Source of the DNA: CAYPXN01 sp964414715
GTDB taxonomy: Bacteria > UBA10199 > JADFYH01
DNA length: 13,168 nucleotides
Direction of reading: 5' to 3'
NCBI GenBank assembly: GCA_964414715.1
Contig: CAYPXN010000009.1
Coordinates: 1 to 13,168, forward strand
Both the position numbers and the translations under genes were made by a program. This document shows, piece after piece, positions 1 to 7,600 of the stretch. The notes beneath the pieces were generated by a model. It saw only the letters and a program-made list of their open reading frames with translations. It was not told the origin of the DNA and did no database searches. The number at the start of each line of letters is the position of its first letter. Positions within the stretch are counted from its first letter, which is position 1.

Positions 1-3000
1 AATTCGAACATTACATTTGTAAGATTTTGTATCACCAACGGGAGTGTATTCGCCTTCTTCGAGTACCCTGAGTAGTTTGACTTGGAGATTGAGATCCAAT
101 TCGGCAATTTCATCCAGAAACAAAGTTCCGCCGTCTGCTTCCGCGAATAAGCCTTTTTTGTCTTTCATGGCACCGGTAAATGAACCGGCCTTGTGACCAA
201 AGATTTCGCTTTCCATAATATTGGCAGGGATTGCACCACAGTTTAAAGCGACAAATCGTTTTTCATTCCGTTGTTTGTTATTATAATGAAGTGCTTTGGC
301 AATGAGTTCTTTACCAGTTCCCGTTTCTCCGTGAATAAAAACCGAAAGCTGGGTTTCTGTGATTTTATCGAGTAAACGGAAAATGTTGAACATCGCTTTG
401 CTTTTTGCGATGATTTTTTCATAGGAATATTTTGTGGGTAAATCGATGGATTCTTCTTTGAGAATTGCTTGATATGTTGATGCTTCATCTTCCGCTTTGG
501 CGAGTTTTTGTTTGAGTTGTTGTTGAATACTTTCGTATTGATTGATCAGTTTTGCATTTTCGATTGCGATTCCTGTCTGATCACAAAATGCTTGAAGAAC
601 TTTGAGATTCGATTTTTTGAAAGCACCCGGACGATATCGGTTGTCAAGGTAGAGCACTCCCACCGTTTTATTTCTGGAATGAATGGGTAAACAGAGAATC
701 GATCGAAGTTTCAAGATGAGAACGGACTCATAGGCATTGAAGCGTGAATCGTCGGAGGCATCATCTGTTTCGAGATATTCTCCGCTTTGCAAAACCTTTT
801 GGGCAATATTTGAAGAAATTTCTGAAAGATTGCTGGTCATTTCCATATTGCGAGACGCTTTGATTTCAAGTTCATCATTTGAATTGAGTAAAAGAATGAG
901 AGCGCGTTCTGCTCCGGATAAATCGAGAGCGTAATTCAGGATGGTTTTAAACAGAAAATCTAGATTATGCTCCGCATTTAAAAATTGAGTCAGTTGAAAG
1001 ATATATTCATAGGCTTTTTCAATAGGGGCTTCTGACGAGTTCTGGGGAGAATGGGAAATTTCCTTAATTTGTTGAGACGGAGAAGTAGGCTGTTTTATGC
1101 TTTCTGGAAATGGATCTTTCCCCAACATTTTCTGGATCATTTCCAGTTCCTTTTGTTGGTCCCGATCGTTTTCTGTGGAAAGATTTTTACTTTCATCAAA
1201 TTCTTTCACGGCATCTTCCTTCCTGCCCTGTGAGGCATAAAGTTTTGCTAAGTTGGCATGTACCCAAAATAGTTGGTGTTGTTGGTGCGAATGTTCCTGA
1301 ATAAGTTGAATGGATTGCTGGAGTTTGTCCCGTGCTTCTTCGAATTTTCCCATTTTTCTCAGGATGTCTCCCATTTCAATTTTTGCACGAATGAGAAAAT
1401 AAATTTGAAAAGCGGTTTTTTGTTTGAAGGATTCTATGAGTGAAATTGCTTGATAGACATTTGCAAAGGCAGCATCTGTGTTTTCTCTTTCATTGTAAAG
1501 AATGCCAAGGTTGGCTGAAATGGCAGCTTGTGAATTAAGATCTTGTATTTTTTGACTCAAAGTCAGGGCGCGTTCATAGTAAGTGATGGAATTTTGAAAA
1601 TCTTTATGAATGTTCAGAAGATTTCCAAGCCCGTTGTAGGCTCTTAAAAGCAGATCGTAGAAATGGTGGCTCTGGGAAACTTCAATACAAGCTTTGTAGT
1701 GTTTGACTGTGAGTTCCGTTTTTTTCAAAGAAGAACTGACTTCAGCCAGATGGTAATGACTTCGTGCTGTCAAGTAGTAATGAGGGATGCTCTCATAGAA
1801 TAAGAGATCTTTTTGAAATTGCTCGAAAGCAGAAAGGTAGTTCTGTTGGATGAGATAGACACTTGCGAGGTCGTTGTTGATGACTTGCTTTTGCTCATCT
1901 TTACTGAGTTTTTCTTCCCAAGATTTTTTTGTGTCCAAAAATAAGCTTAAGGCTTCATTTTGATTTCCTTCGGCCAGTAAAACTCGACCGATATAATTTT
2001 TGAGAACGAGATATTTGCTTTTAGAATAGGGATGCTCTTCTAAAAGACTTAAGGCAGATCCGAATATTTCTCGAGCAGTTCCCAATTCCTGTTTTTTGAG
2101 ATAGACGACACCCAATTTTTCAAGAGCATCAATTTTTGCCGGGATATTTTTCTCCAAAGATTTGATCTGTTTCAGTTCTTCCCTGATTTCTTCGAAAACT
2201 TTTCCTGAGACATCCACTTGACCATTTTTTAAGAGGGCATCTCCCCATTTTATTTTAATCTCGATTTTTTCCAGGGGATCTATGCTGTGATGCTCTGTGG
2301 CCAGTTTAAAATTTTCCGCAGCCTCTAAAAATTTTGATTCCTCAAGATATATTTCACCTAAACTGACTAGTGCTTTGGTAGATTTTTCGTTATCGGAGCT
2401 TCTTCCTAAATGATAAAGGTAGCTTTCCTTTTGCTTAGAATCCTCTTGAAGAAACTGGGCAATTTTAAAATGAAGATCATGACTTTCTTTTTGTGAAATG
2501 CTTTGAGAAATAACCGCTGAGAGTTGTGGATTTTTGAGTTCAAATTCCAACCTTGTTTCGTTTTTTGAGAGTAAATCCCTGTTGCAAAGACTTTGGAGAA
2601 CTTCAAGAAGTGAACTCTTTCCCAAAATTTTTTCTAATTGTGGAGAGGAGAGGGCGTATTTATAGAGAGCGAGTATTTTTAGAATTTCTTGTTCGGATGA
2701 GGGAAGTACTTCGTAATCCTTTTTGAGAAAATCGAAAATATTTTTGGGAATATCAATTTTTGAAAAATCGATTTTAAAATCTTCGAAAGTACTTGCCTTC
2801 CAACGCCCCTGTTTGTCTAAAAGAAGACCTTCCTGAATGAGTTTTTTTATGAGTTCGGAAATAAAAAGCGGATTTCCTTCGCTTCTTCGAGTAATTTCTT
2901 CAATCAAGAATGAAGGGGGTTTTTCAAGACCGGTCAGTGCGCTCAGATACTGCGTTACCTCTTTTGTGGTAAAAGCTTCCAGTTTCCATAATAGGCTTTC

Positions 3001-4197
3001 ATCTGAAATATTTAATTTTTGTTGGGTTGAGGCGATGAGTATTAAGGAGTGAGGGTAAGATTTGAAAAAAGTTTTTAATTTTTTGTAAAGATTTGCATCG
3101 ATGTTTTCAGCAATAAACACCAGGGGAGATTGGGATTCGCTGGGAAGTTCATTGCGATAGCTGAAAACACGGGCATTATTCAGTTGGGCATGAAATCGAA
3201 ACTCTTTCAGGAGCCGTGTTTTGCCCATTCCTTCATTCGCTTCTATAAGAATGAAACTTTTTAAAGGCACAAGAGGTGAAGCATTCTGAAACTGACTAAA
3301 AATATTTTGAAAGGCGACCATTTCTTTTTGACGATTAATAAAGATTCCTTCTCCGGGAAGATAGGAAAGAAGCGTGTCACTAGTTTCTAAGCTGTAGTTT
3401 TTGTTGGAGAGTTGATTCAGGGTTTGAATGACTGCCCCTGCTTGCGTAAAACGATTTTGGGGATTTTTTTGCAAAAGCTTCAAGATGATTTTATCCAGAT
3501 AATCCGGGATTTCTTTTCTAAATTGGGACGGGGGAGGAGGAATGAGGCTTTGCTGTTTTTGAAGAGTTTCTGAGAGAGTGTTGGATCGAAATGGGTTTTT
3601 TTGGGTCAGACATTCGTAGAGAACAACCCCCAAAGAATAGAGATCTGCCCGGCCATCTGCTTTTTCTCCCAGAATAATTTCAGGAGACATATAAGAAGGA
3701 GTTCCTGCAAGATTTCCTTTCGGCTTGTATCCTGCTAAACCGAAATCAATCAGCTTGATATTCTGATTTTCATGCTTCACCAAAATATTTTGAGGTTTTA
3801 AATCAAAATGAAAAATGGAATGGGCGTGAAGATATTCCAAAGCTCTCAATATTTGCACAAAGAGTTTTTCTATATCTTCTATACTTTGATGAAGACAAAA
3901 TTCGTAAAGGTTTTCACCTTCAACATATTCACTGGAGTAAAAATAGCGGTCCGTTTTGGGGTCATAACCAAAATCTTTAATGAGAGCGATATGGGGATGG
4001 TATAGGTTTTTAAGAATGGAAAATTCTTCTTTAAAATTATGTATATATAAATCTTTTTGATCCCAATGGTTGTCTGTTTTTAAATATTTTAATGCGTAGA
4101 ATTCTTGAGGTTTAGAGCTCCCTTGAACTAAAAACACCTCTCCAGAAAGACCAGAACCTAGTTTTCGAATATTTTTAAAATTACTAATAATATCCAT
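1..4197 (-). CDS. Ser/Thr protein kinase - NTPase - TPR - GAF - sigma-54 activator fusion (3' end cut by window)
   Basis: The frame is open for 1399 codons with no stop and runs off the left edge. Domains in order are as follows. Protein kinase, about residues 1-265: Gly-rich loop near the start, Lys37, catalytic motif HFDLKPQN with Asp132, DFG at 151-153, and SPE. AAA/STAND-like NTPase, about 290-560: Walker A ending GMGKT with Lys326, and no clear acidic Walker B (LVFIAEN). TPR array, about 600-1030. GAF, about 1060-1210. A short coiled coil. Sigma-54 AAA+ domain from about 1258: GETGTGKE with Lys1296, GSFTGA at 1338-1343, Walker B LFLDE with Asp1362/Glu1363. The DNA-binding HTH expected after this lies outside the window. 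The likely role is a cytoplasmic sensor that converts kinase, GAF and TPR inputs into sigma-54 transcription activation. HFD replaces the usual HRD, so this is a non-RD kinase. The start ATG matches the kinase N-terminus; no Shine-Dalgarno sequence precedes it. Domain calls are by motif reading; the exact inputs are unknown. Confidence 0.93.
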   Translation of the reverse strand, partial: MDIISNFKNIRKLGSGLSGEVFLVQGSSKPQEFYALKYLKTDNHWDQKDLYIHNFKEEFSILKNLYHPHIALIKDFGYDPKTDRYFYSSEYVEGENLYEFCLHQSIEDIEKLFVQILRALEYLHAHSIFHFDLKPQNILVKHENQNIKLIDFGLAGYKPKGNLAGTPSYMSPEIILGEKADGRADLYSLGVVLYECLTQKNPFRSNTLSETLQKQQSLIPPPPSQFRKEIPDYLDKIILKLLQKNPQNRFTQAGAVIQTLNQLSNKNYSLETSDTLLSYLPGEGIFINRQKEMVAFQNIFSQFQNASPLVPLKSFILIEANEGMGKTRLLKEFRFHAQLNNARVFSYRNELPSESQSPLVFIAENIDANLYKKLKTFFKSYPHSLILIASTQQKLNISDESLLWKLEAFTTKEVTQYLSALTGLEKPPSFLIEEITRRSEGNPLFISELIKKLIQEGLLLDKQGRWKASTFEDFKIDFSKIDIPKNIFDFLKKDYEVLPSSEQEILKILALYKYALSSPQLEKILGKSSLLEVLQSLCNRDLLSKNETRLEFELKNPQLSAVISQSISQKESHDLHFKIAQFLQEDSKQKESYLYHLGRSSDNEKSTKALVSLGEIYLEESKFLEAAENFKLATEHHSIDPLEKIEIKIKWGDALLKNGQVDVSGKVFEEIREELKQIKSLEKNIPAKIDALEKLGVVYLKKQELGTAREIFGSALSLLEEHPYSKSKYLVLKNYIGRVLLAEGNQNEALSLFLDTKKSWEEKLSKDEQKQVINNDLASVYLIQQNYLSAFEQFQKDLLFYESIPHYYLTARSHYHLAEVSSSLKKTELTVKHYKACIEVSQSHHFYDLLLRAYNGLGNLLNIHKDFQNSITYYERALTLSQKIQDLNSQAAISANLGILYNERENTDAAFANVYQAISLIESFKQKTAFQIYFLIRAKIEMGDILRKMGKFEEARDKLQQSIQLIQEHSHQQHQLFWVHANLAKLYASQGRKEDAVKEFDESKNLSTENDRDQQKELEMIQKMLGKDPFPESIKQPTSPSQQIKEISHSPQNSSEAPIEKAYEYIFQLTQFLNAEHNLDFLFKTILNYALDLSGAERALILLLNSNDELEIKASRNMEMTSNLSEISSNIAQKVLQSGEYLETDDASDDSRFNAYESVLILKLRSILCLPIHSRNKTVGVLYLDNRYRPGAFKKSNLKVLQAFCDQTGIAIENAKLINQYESIQQQLKQKLAKAEDEASTYQAILKEESIDLPTKYSYEKIIAKSKAMFNIFRLLDKITETQLSVFIHGETGTGKELIAKALHYNNKQRNEKRFVALNCGAIPANIMESEIFGHKAGSFTGAMKDKKGLFAEADGGTLFLDEIAELDLNLQVKLLRVLEEGEYTPVGDTKSYKCNVRI

Positions 4198-4416
4198 ATG
4201 TTATGAATTTGCATGGATGGATGTGTATTTGAAATAAATACATGTAATTATATTTAACCAATAGCCGATTTGCTTATATTTTATATGAGTATAAAAAGTA
4301 AAAAAAGCTTATTTTACAAATAATATATATTTAAAAAAAGTACAGTTTTGTATAGTGTTGTTAATTAATGGGTTTCTAATGAAATAGGATGATATTTTTT
4401 TTAAAAAAGACTCAAC

Positions 4417-4446
4417 TTTAAAGCGCTAATAGGCGATAATTATAAT
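4417..4446 (+). promoter_or_regulatory. Putative sigma-70-type promoter of the lipoprotein gene
   Basis: A perfect -10 box TATAAT (4441-4446) lies 18 bp downstream of a weak -35 box TTTAAA (4417-4422, 4 of 6 consensus bases). Transcription would start near 4453 and leave a leader of about 75 nt that contains the overlapping inverted repeats at 4469-4497. The box match is visible; promoter activity is inferred. Confidence 0.45.
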
Positions 4447-4468
4447 GGTAGGGCACACATCAAAGGAT

Positions 4469-4497
4469 CCAAGAGTGAAGAATACTCTTTGGTATTC
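4469..4497 (+). promoter_or_regulatory. Two overlapping, mutually exclusive hairpins in the lipoprotein leader
   Basis: Hairpin A pairs CCAAGAGT (4469-4476) with ACTCTTTGG (4484-4492), with one bulged T. Hairpin B pairs GAATAC (4480-4485) perfectly with GTATTC (4492-4497). They share bases, so only one can form at a time. They lie between the predicted promoter and the ribosome binding site AAGG (4515-4518). Both are short and could be chance in AT-rich DNA. Confidence 0.3.
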
Positions 4498-4527
4498 GTA
4501 ATTCATTTCTTAATAAGGTAGAATCTT

Positions 4528-6426
4528 ATGATGTGGCACACGACCTTTTCCTCAAAAAAATTCAAAATCATTAAAAAGTTTTTTTATTTTTCCTCTTTGC
4601 TTCTGGCTCTTTTGGGAACGGGTATTTTTGCGTGTGGCGGCGGTGCAACCGGTGGAGGAGGTTCCATTGGAAGTGGTGGGAATGGTGCTGCACCTCCTCT
4701 CTCAATTCCTGCTCCCGAAGCCTTGAATATGGTGAATGTGACCGTCAGCGCCCCTGATACGAGCGGTGTTGTTACAGTCACAGGCACTTCGGGTGCTGCC
4801 ATCGGAGGAGCCGATGTGCGAGTGCGTAATATTGGTCCTCAAATGAGTTGGTATCAGAAAGCATGGATCAATTCAGCCTATGCGGGCTTGGGCGATGAAG
4901 TGGTAGTGAAGGCAAATGCAGATGGTTCTTTTGTGGCTCAGATTAAGGCAATGGTGGGAGATCGTTTGGCCATCGGACAGAAAACGGGTTTGAAGTATAG
5001 TCTGGAAATTATGGATACTGTCCAAAATGTTCCCACACATCCGAGTGGTTTTGTTCCAGCATCTGAACAAAAATTTAATTCAAAAATGAAAATGACCCTG
5101 GATCCAAACGGCAATGGCTGGACCATTCAGGGAGCTTCATCGAAAAAATGGAATTTACTCGATTTGTTTATTTCAACTGCCTATGCCGCAGATGATATCC
5201 CTGTGCAAAGTGTCAATGATGTTACTTGTCCCCAGAACGGTCCCTGCTCTTTTAAGCCGAGTACAGCGCCTCACGAAGGTTATTGCGATCTTTCAAAAAC
5301 CGATGCGAATGGAAAAGATTTACTCTCTTTATCGGTTCCTTACTGCAAGGGCTTGAATGCGATTGAAGCGGGACAAATCAAAGGACCGCCGGATATAAAT
5401 TATTTGGCAATCGCCGCCGGAAATAATGCAATTATTTTGAAAGAAGCACAGCCTGATAAATGGATTATCGAAAATGTTTTGCGTTTTCCAGTTTCCGCTA
5501 CAATCAATCAGATTACATCGGATTATAATGCGAATGATTTGATTTATTATTTTTATACTCCCCAGGGACTTCTTCAATATAGTGCCAAGAACAAGGCTCT
5601 TTCTTTTTACACCACCAAAGTAGGTCAGCTTGCAGCATTACCCACCGCTTCTGGCAAGAGGGGAAATAATGTTCTTTCTGCTTTTTGGATGAATAATCAG
5701 GCCTCTTTGATTTTGGACGATGTGATTTTGGATCCAAATTTTACTTTTCAAAGACCACTTACTTTTTCCTCAAGCAATCCTGTTTCACAAATTGTGGTGT
5801 TATTGACAGACGGGGATAAAAGTGTCGACTTGCTTTCAGGAAAGGTAAATTACAAAGCAAATCGTTATGCACTGATTGCAGGTAAAAAAGTTTATCTTTA
5901 TGAAATTCCAACCTATGCTTCTTATGCAGATCTTTATAGCCATCCGGATTTTGATGCTTCCAAAGTAGAAAAGCTGGTAACTCTCGATTTTTCAGAGGCT
6001 TCAAAAGATTTTACAATGATTGCAGATAATCCTGAGGCGACAGTTCTCGCAGTTTCAAATGGAGATAAAATTTATTACGTGGATTATACTTTTGGTGAAA
6101 CAATCCCCTTGCAGGCTGTAAAATTAAGTCATGTTACGGATCTTTCATCGGAAGGACCTGTTTCTGCCTTGGTTTATAATCCTGTTTCCCGTAGTTTTAT
6201 TTTAAGAACCTTGGGCAATGCCCTCTCTGCAACAAGTGTGAATGCAAGTGCAAATGCTGTGGATCGAGGTCATTCTGTTCAGATTACTTTGACAGATTCG
6301 AGCAATCCAACATCTGAATTAAGAGCACCGCGTGAGGCCCCGGGCGGAAGAGATGTTCAGCCTACTATAAGAAGTTTAGGTTTAAGACCTTCTTCTCCTT
6401 CAAGTCCTACCCCAACTACTCATTAA
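4528..6426 (+). CDS. Secreted lipoprotein of unknown function with Ig-like domain
   Basis: The 632-aa product begins with a basic segment, a hydrophobic stretch (about residues 18-34) and the lipobox I-F-A-C, predicting lipidation at Cys36 by signal peptidase II and membrane anchoring. A Gly-rich linker follows (37-53). Residues 69-165 resemble a bacterial Ig-like or carboxypeptidase-regulatory-like beta-sandwich (GADVRVRN, then VVVKANADGSFVAQI). Residues 234-273 hold four Cys (234, 240, 253, 273) that could form disulfides outside the cytoplasm. The remainder is rich in beta-strand-like repeats and may be a propeller, but I cannot assign a family. The C-terminus is a Pro/Ser/Thr-rich tail. 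AYA motifs follow Trp-containing stretches at 117-119 and 218-220. The start is the first of two consecutive ATGs, with AAGG at 4515-4518. It diverges from the kinase gene and may respond to it, but nothing proves that. Confidence 0.85.
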   Translation: MMWHTTFSSKKFKIIKKFFYFSSLLLALLGTGIFACGGGATGGGGSIGSGGNGAAPPLSIPAPEALNMVNVTVSAPDTSGVVTVTGTSGAAIGGADVRVRNIGPQMSWYQKAWINSAYAGLGDEVVVKANADGSFVAQIKAMVGDRLAIGQKTGLKYSLEIMDTVQNVPTHPSGFVPASEQKFNSKMKMTLDPNGNGWTIQGASSKKWNLLDLFISTAYAADDIPVQSVNDVTCPQNGPCSFKPSTAPHEGYCDLSKTDANGKDLLSLSVPYCKGLNAIEAGQIKGPPDINYLAIAAGNNAIILKEAQPDKWIIENVLRFPVSATINQITSDYNANDLIYYFYTPQGLLQYSAKNKALSFYTTKVGQLAALPTASGKRGNNVLSAFWMNNQASLILDDVILDPNFTFQRPLTFSSSNPVSQIVVLLTDGDKSVDLLSGKVNYKANRYALIAGKKVYLYEIPTYASYADLYSHPDFDASKVEKLVTLDFSEASKDFTMIADNPEATVLAVSNGDKIYYVDYTFGETIPLQAVKLSHVTDLSSEGPVSALVYNPVSRSFILRTLGNALSATSVNASANAVDRGHSVQITLTDSSNPTSELRAPREAPGGRDVQPTIRSLGLRPSSPSSPTPTTH

Positions 6427-6455
6427 TTGACACCTTCTCTTGGGCTATTTAAGTT
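6427..6455 (+). promoter_or_regulatory. Putative promoter for leaderless smpB transcription
   Basis: A perfect -35 box TTGACA (6427-6432) begins right after the lipoprotein stop codon. TAAGTT (6450-6455) lies 17 bp downstream and matches the three most conserved -10 positions (T1, A2, T6). The predicted start of transcription falls at about 6461-6463, that is, on the smpB ATG itself. No Shine-Dalgarno sequence is visible before smpB, which fits a leaderless mRNA. The -10 match is weak. Confidence 0.35.
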
Positions 6456-6460
6456 AGCGT

Positions 6461-6928
6461 ATGGCCAAACCTGAAGGTGAAAAAATTATTGCGACCAATC
6501 GTAAAGCCCACTTCAATTATGAAATTGTTGAGAAGTTGGAAGCCGGCATTGTTTTAACAGGAACGGAAGTGAAATCCTTGCGTGAAGGGAAGGCAAATCT
6601 CGCAGATTCTTATGTCCATTTTCGAAACAATGAGGCCTTCCTTTTAAATTGTCATATTAGTCCTTATCCGAACGCCGGACCTTTTAACCATGAACCCATG
6701 CGCAGCAGAAAACTTCTGATGCATCAGGGTGAAATTGTGAAACTTGAAAGTAAAACCCAGGAAAAAGGTTTTACTCTGATTCCTCTGAAGCTTTATTTTA
6801 AGCGAGGACGTGCAAAAGTTGAGTTAGGCTTGGGTCGTGGAAAAAAACTTTACGATAAACGTGAAACCATCAAACGTCGTGAACAAGGCCGTGAAATGGT
6901 AAAGGCAATGAAACGAAGCAGGTCCTGA
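6461..6928 (+). CDS. smpB: SsrA-binding protein SmpB
   Basis: The 155-aa product is a full-length SmpB (E. coli 160 aa). SmpB binds the tRNA-like domain of tmRNA and brings it, with EF-Tu, to ribosomes stalled on broken mRNAs, so that the nascent chain is tagged for degradation and the ribosome is released. Recognisable family motifs are ATNRKAHFNYEI near the N-terminus, GTEVKSLREGKANLADSYV in the OB-fold, and the basic C-terminal tail starting GKKLYDKRETIKRRE, which enters the mRNA channel of the stalled ribosome. It begins 34 bp after the lipoprotein stop and ends at TGA 6926-6928, immediately next to the stop codon of the convergent RlpA-like gene. The tmRNA gene ssrA is not in the window. 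No Shine-Dalgarno sequence is visible. Confidence 0.97.
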   Translation: MAKPEGEKIIATNRKAHFNYEIVEKLEAGIVLTGTEVKSLREGKANLADSYVHFRNNEAFLLNCHISPYPNAGPFNHEPMRSRKLLMHQGEIVKLESKTQEKGFTLIPLKLYFKRGRAKVELGLGRGKKLYDKRETIKRREQGREMVKAMKRSRS

Positions 6929-7525
6929 TTATAAGTATCGGATGTCTTTCCGTTTTTTATCGAGTTCCTTAAGAGCTTGAAGAGCTTTTGTGCCGGCGGC
7001 AGTTTGGAAAGCAGGAAAGCGGGCAATCCACCCATCCAATTCTTGTTGATTTCTGGGTGGCCAGGCTGTGCCGAGTTCGGGTTGAATTTTTACTCGTAAA
7101 GCGCCATCAGAAAAATCAATTTGTCTCCCCGCCGCAAAGGTAAGGTCGATCGCTCTTTGGCGATGAGCTATAAATTCACAAGTATTACCGTTTTCTCTTT
7201 TTTCATAAGGACCCCGGTCGTCTGCAGCCACTTTTACACTTTGTGAAGTGTCGAGGCGAGTGACTCTGAGTAATAAGGGATTTTTCCCCCAAAGTCTTGC
7301 AAGTGGAAAAGCTTGAGTGGCTCCAACTTTGCTGCTTGCCTTGAGGGTGGTTCCGGTCGATGTGGCTTTTCCCAGAAAACCATCTTTGTGATTGGCGTAC
7401 AGGCTTGCCATGCCGATTGCGGTAGGCACGGGAATTTTATGTCCCAGAAACCGAACATATTCAAAACTATATTGGATGTTGCTTTGAAGAGGTGGTCTTT
7501 GATTGTTAATCGTGCATTGCCCCAT
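6929..7525 (-). CDS. RlpA-like double-psi beta-barrel protein, no visible signal peptide
   Basis: The 198-aa product carries an RlpA-like fold at about residues 38-148: GMASLYA (family usually GxASWYG), GKATSTGT, DDRGPY (102-107) and RAIDLT (124-129). RlpA proteins are septal, lipidated or periplasmic lytic enzymes acting on peptidoglycan stripped of stem peptides. This copy is divergent: the family AHKTLP segment reads approximately TQAFPL, so the usual His appears replaced by Gln, and catalysis is uncertain. The C-terminus ends in a Lys-rich helix. The first ATG is at 7525. Before it, 25 sense codons run in the same frame back to the TAA of the epimerase gene, with no ATG, GTG or TTG, so no export signal can be found. 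It is probably co-transcribed with the epimerase gene. Start and localisation are doubtful; the family is fairly clear. Confidence 0.78.
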   Translation of the reverse strand: MGQCTINNQRPPLQSNIQYSFEYVRFLGHKIPVPTAIGMASLYANHKDGFLGKATSTGTTLKASSKVGATQAFPLARLWGKNPLLLRVTRLDTSQSVKVAADDRGPYEKRENGNTCEFIAHRQRAIDLTFAAGRQIDFSDGALRVKIQPELGTAWPPRNQQELDGWIARFPAFQTAAGTKALQALKELDKKRKDIRYL

Positions 7526-7600
7526 GCACGAATTATCGGTGAATTTGGCGAAAAGGTTCGAAGAATGAGAGCTGTTACTACAAAGATTTGTTAATGAAAG

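Larger units (their letters stand above)
4198..4527. promoter_or_regulatory. Divergent AT-rich intergenic region between kinase and lipoprotein genes
   Basis: This is 330 bp without a credible reading frame, very rich in A/T runs, between two genes that point away from each other, so it must carry promoters for both. The plus-strand promoter and hairpins are listed separately. For the minus-strand kinase gene, a TATAAT lies at 4247-4252 (minus strand), but no good -35 box lies 16-18 bp upstream of it, so I do not list it as a promoter. I see no tRNA, small RNA gene or sigma-54 -24/-12 site here. Confidence 0.6.

Noticed and set aside
2406..3052. Short frames on both strands inside the kinase fusion gene
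   Set aside because: The large minus-strand frame is open throughout with a continuous domain series, so these are by-products of its sequence.
4532..4550. Sigma-54 promoter (TGGCAC) near the lipoprotein start
   Set aside because: The GC of the -12 element is missing at the right distance, and the site lies at or after the start codon.
7313..7594. 93-codon plus-strand reading frame opposite the RlpA-like gene
   Set aside because: The minus-strand frame has a recognisable RlpA-type domain; the plus-strand product has no recognisable features and no ribosome binding site.
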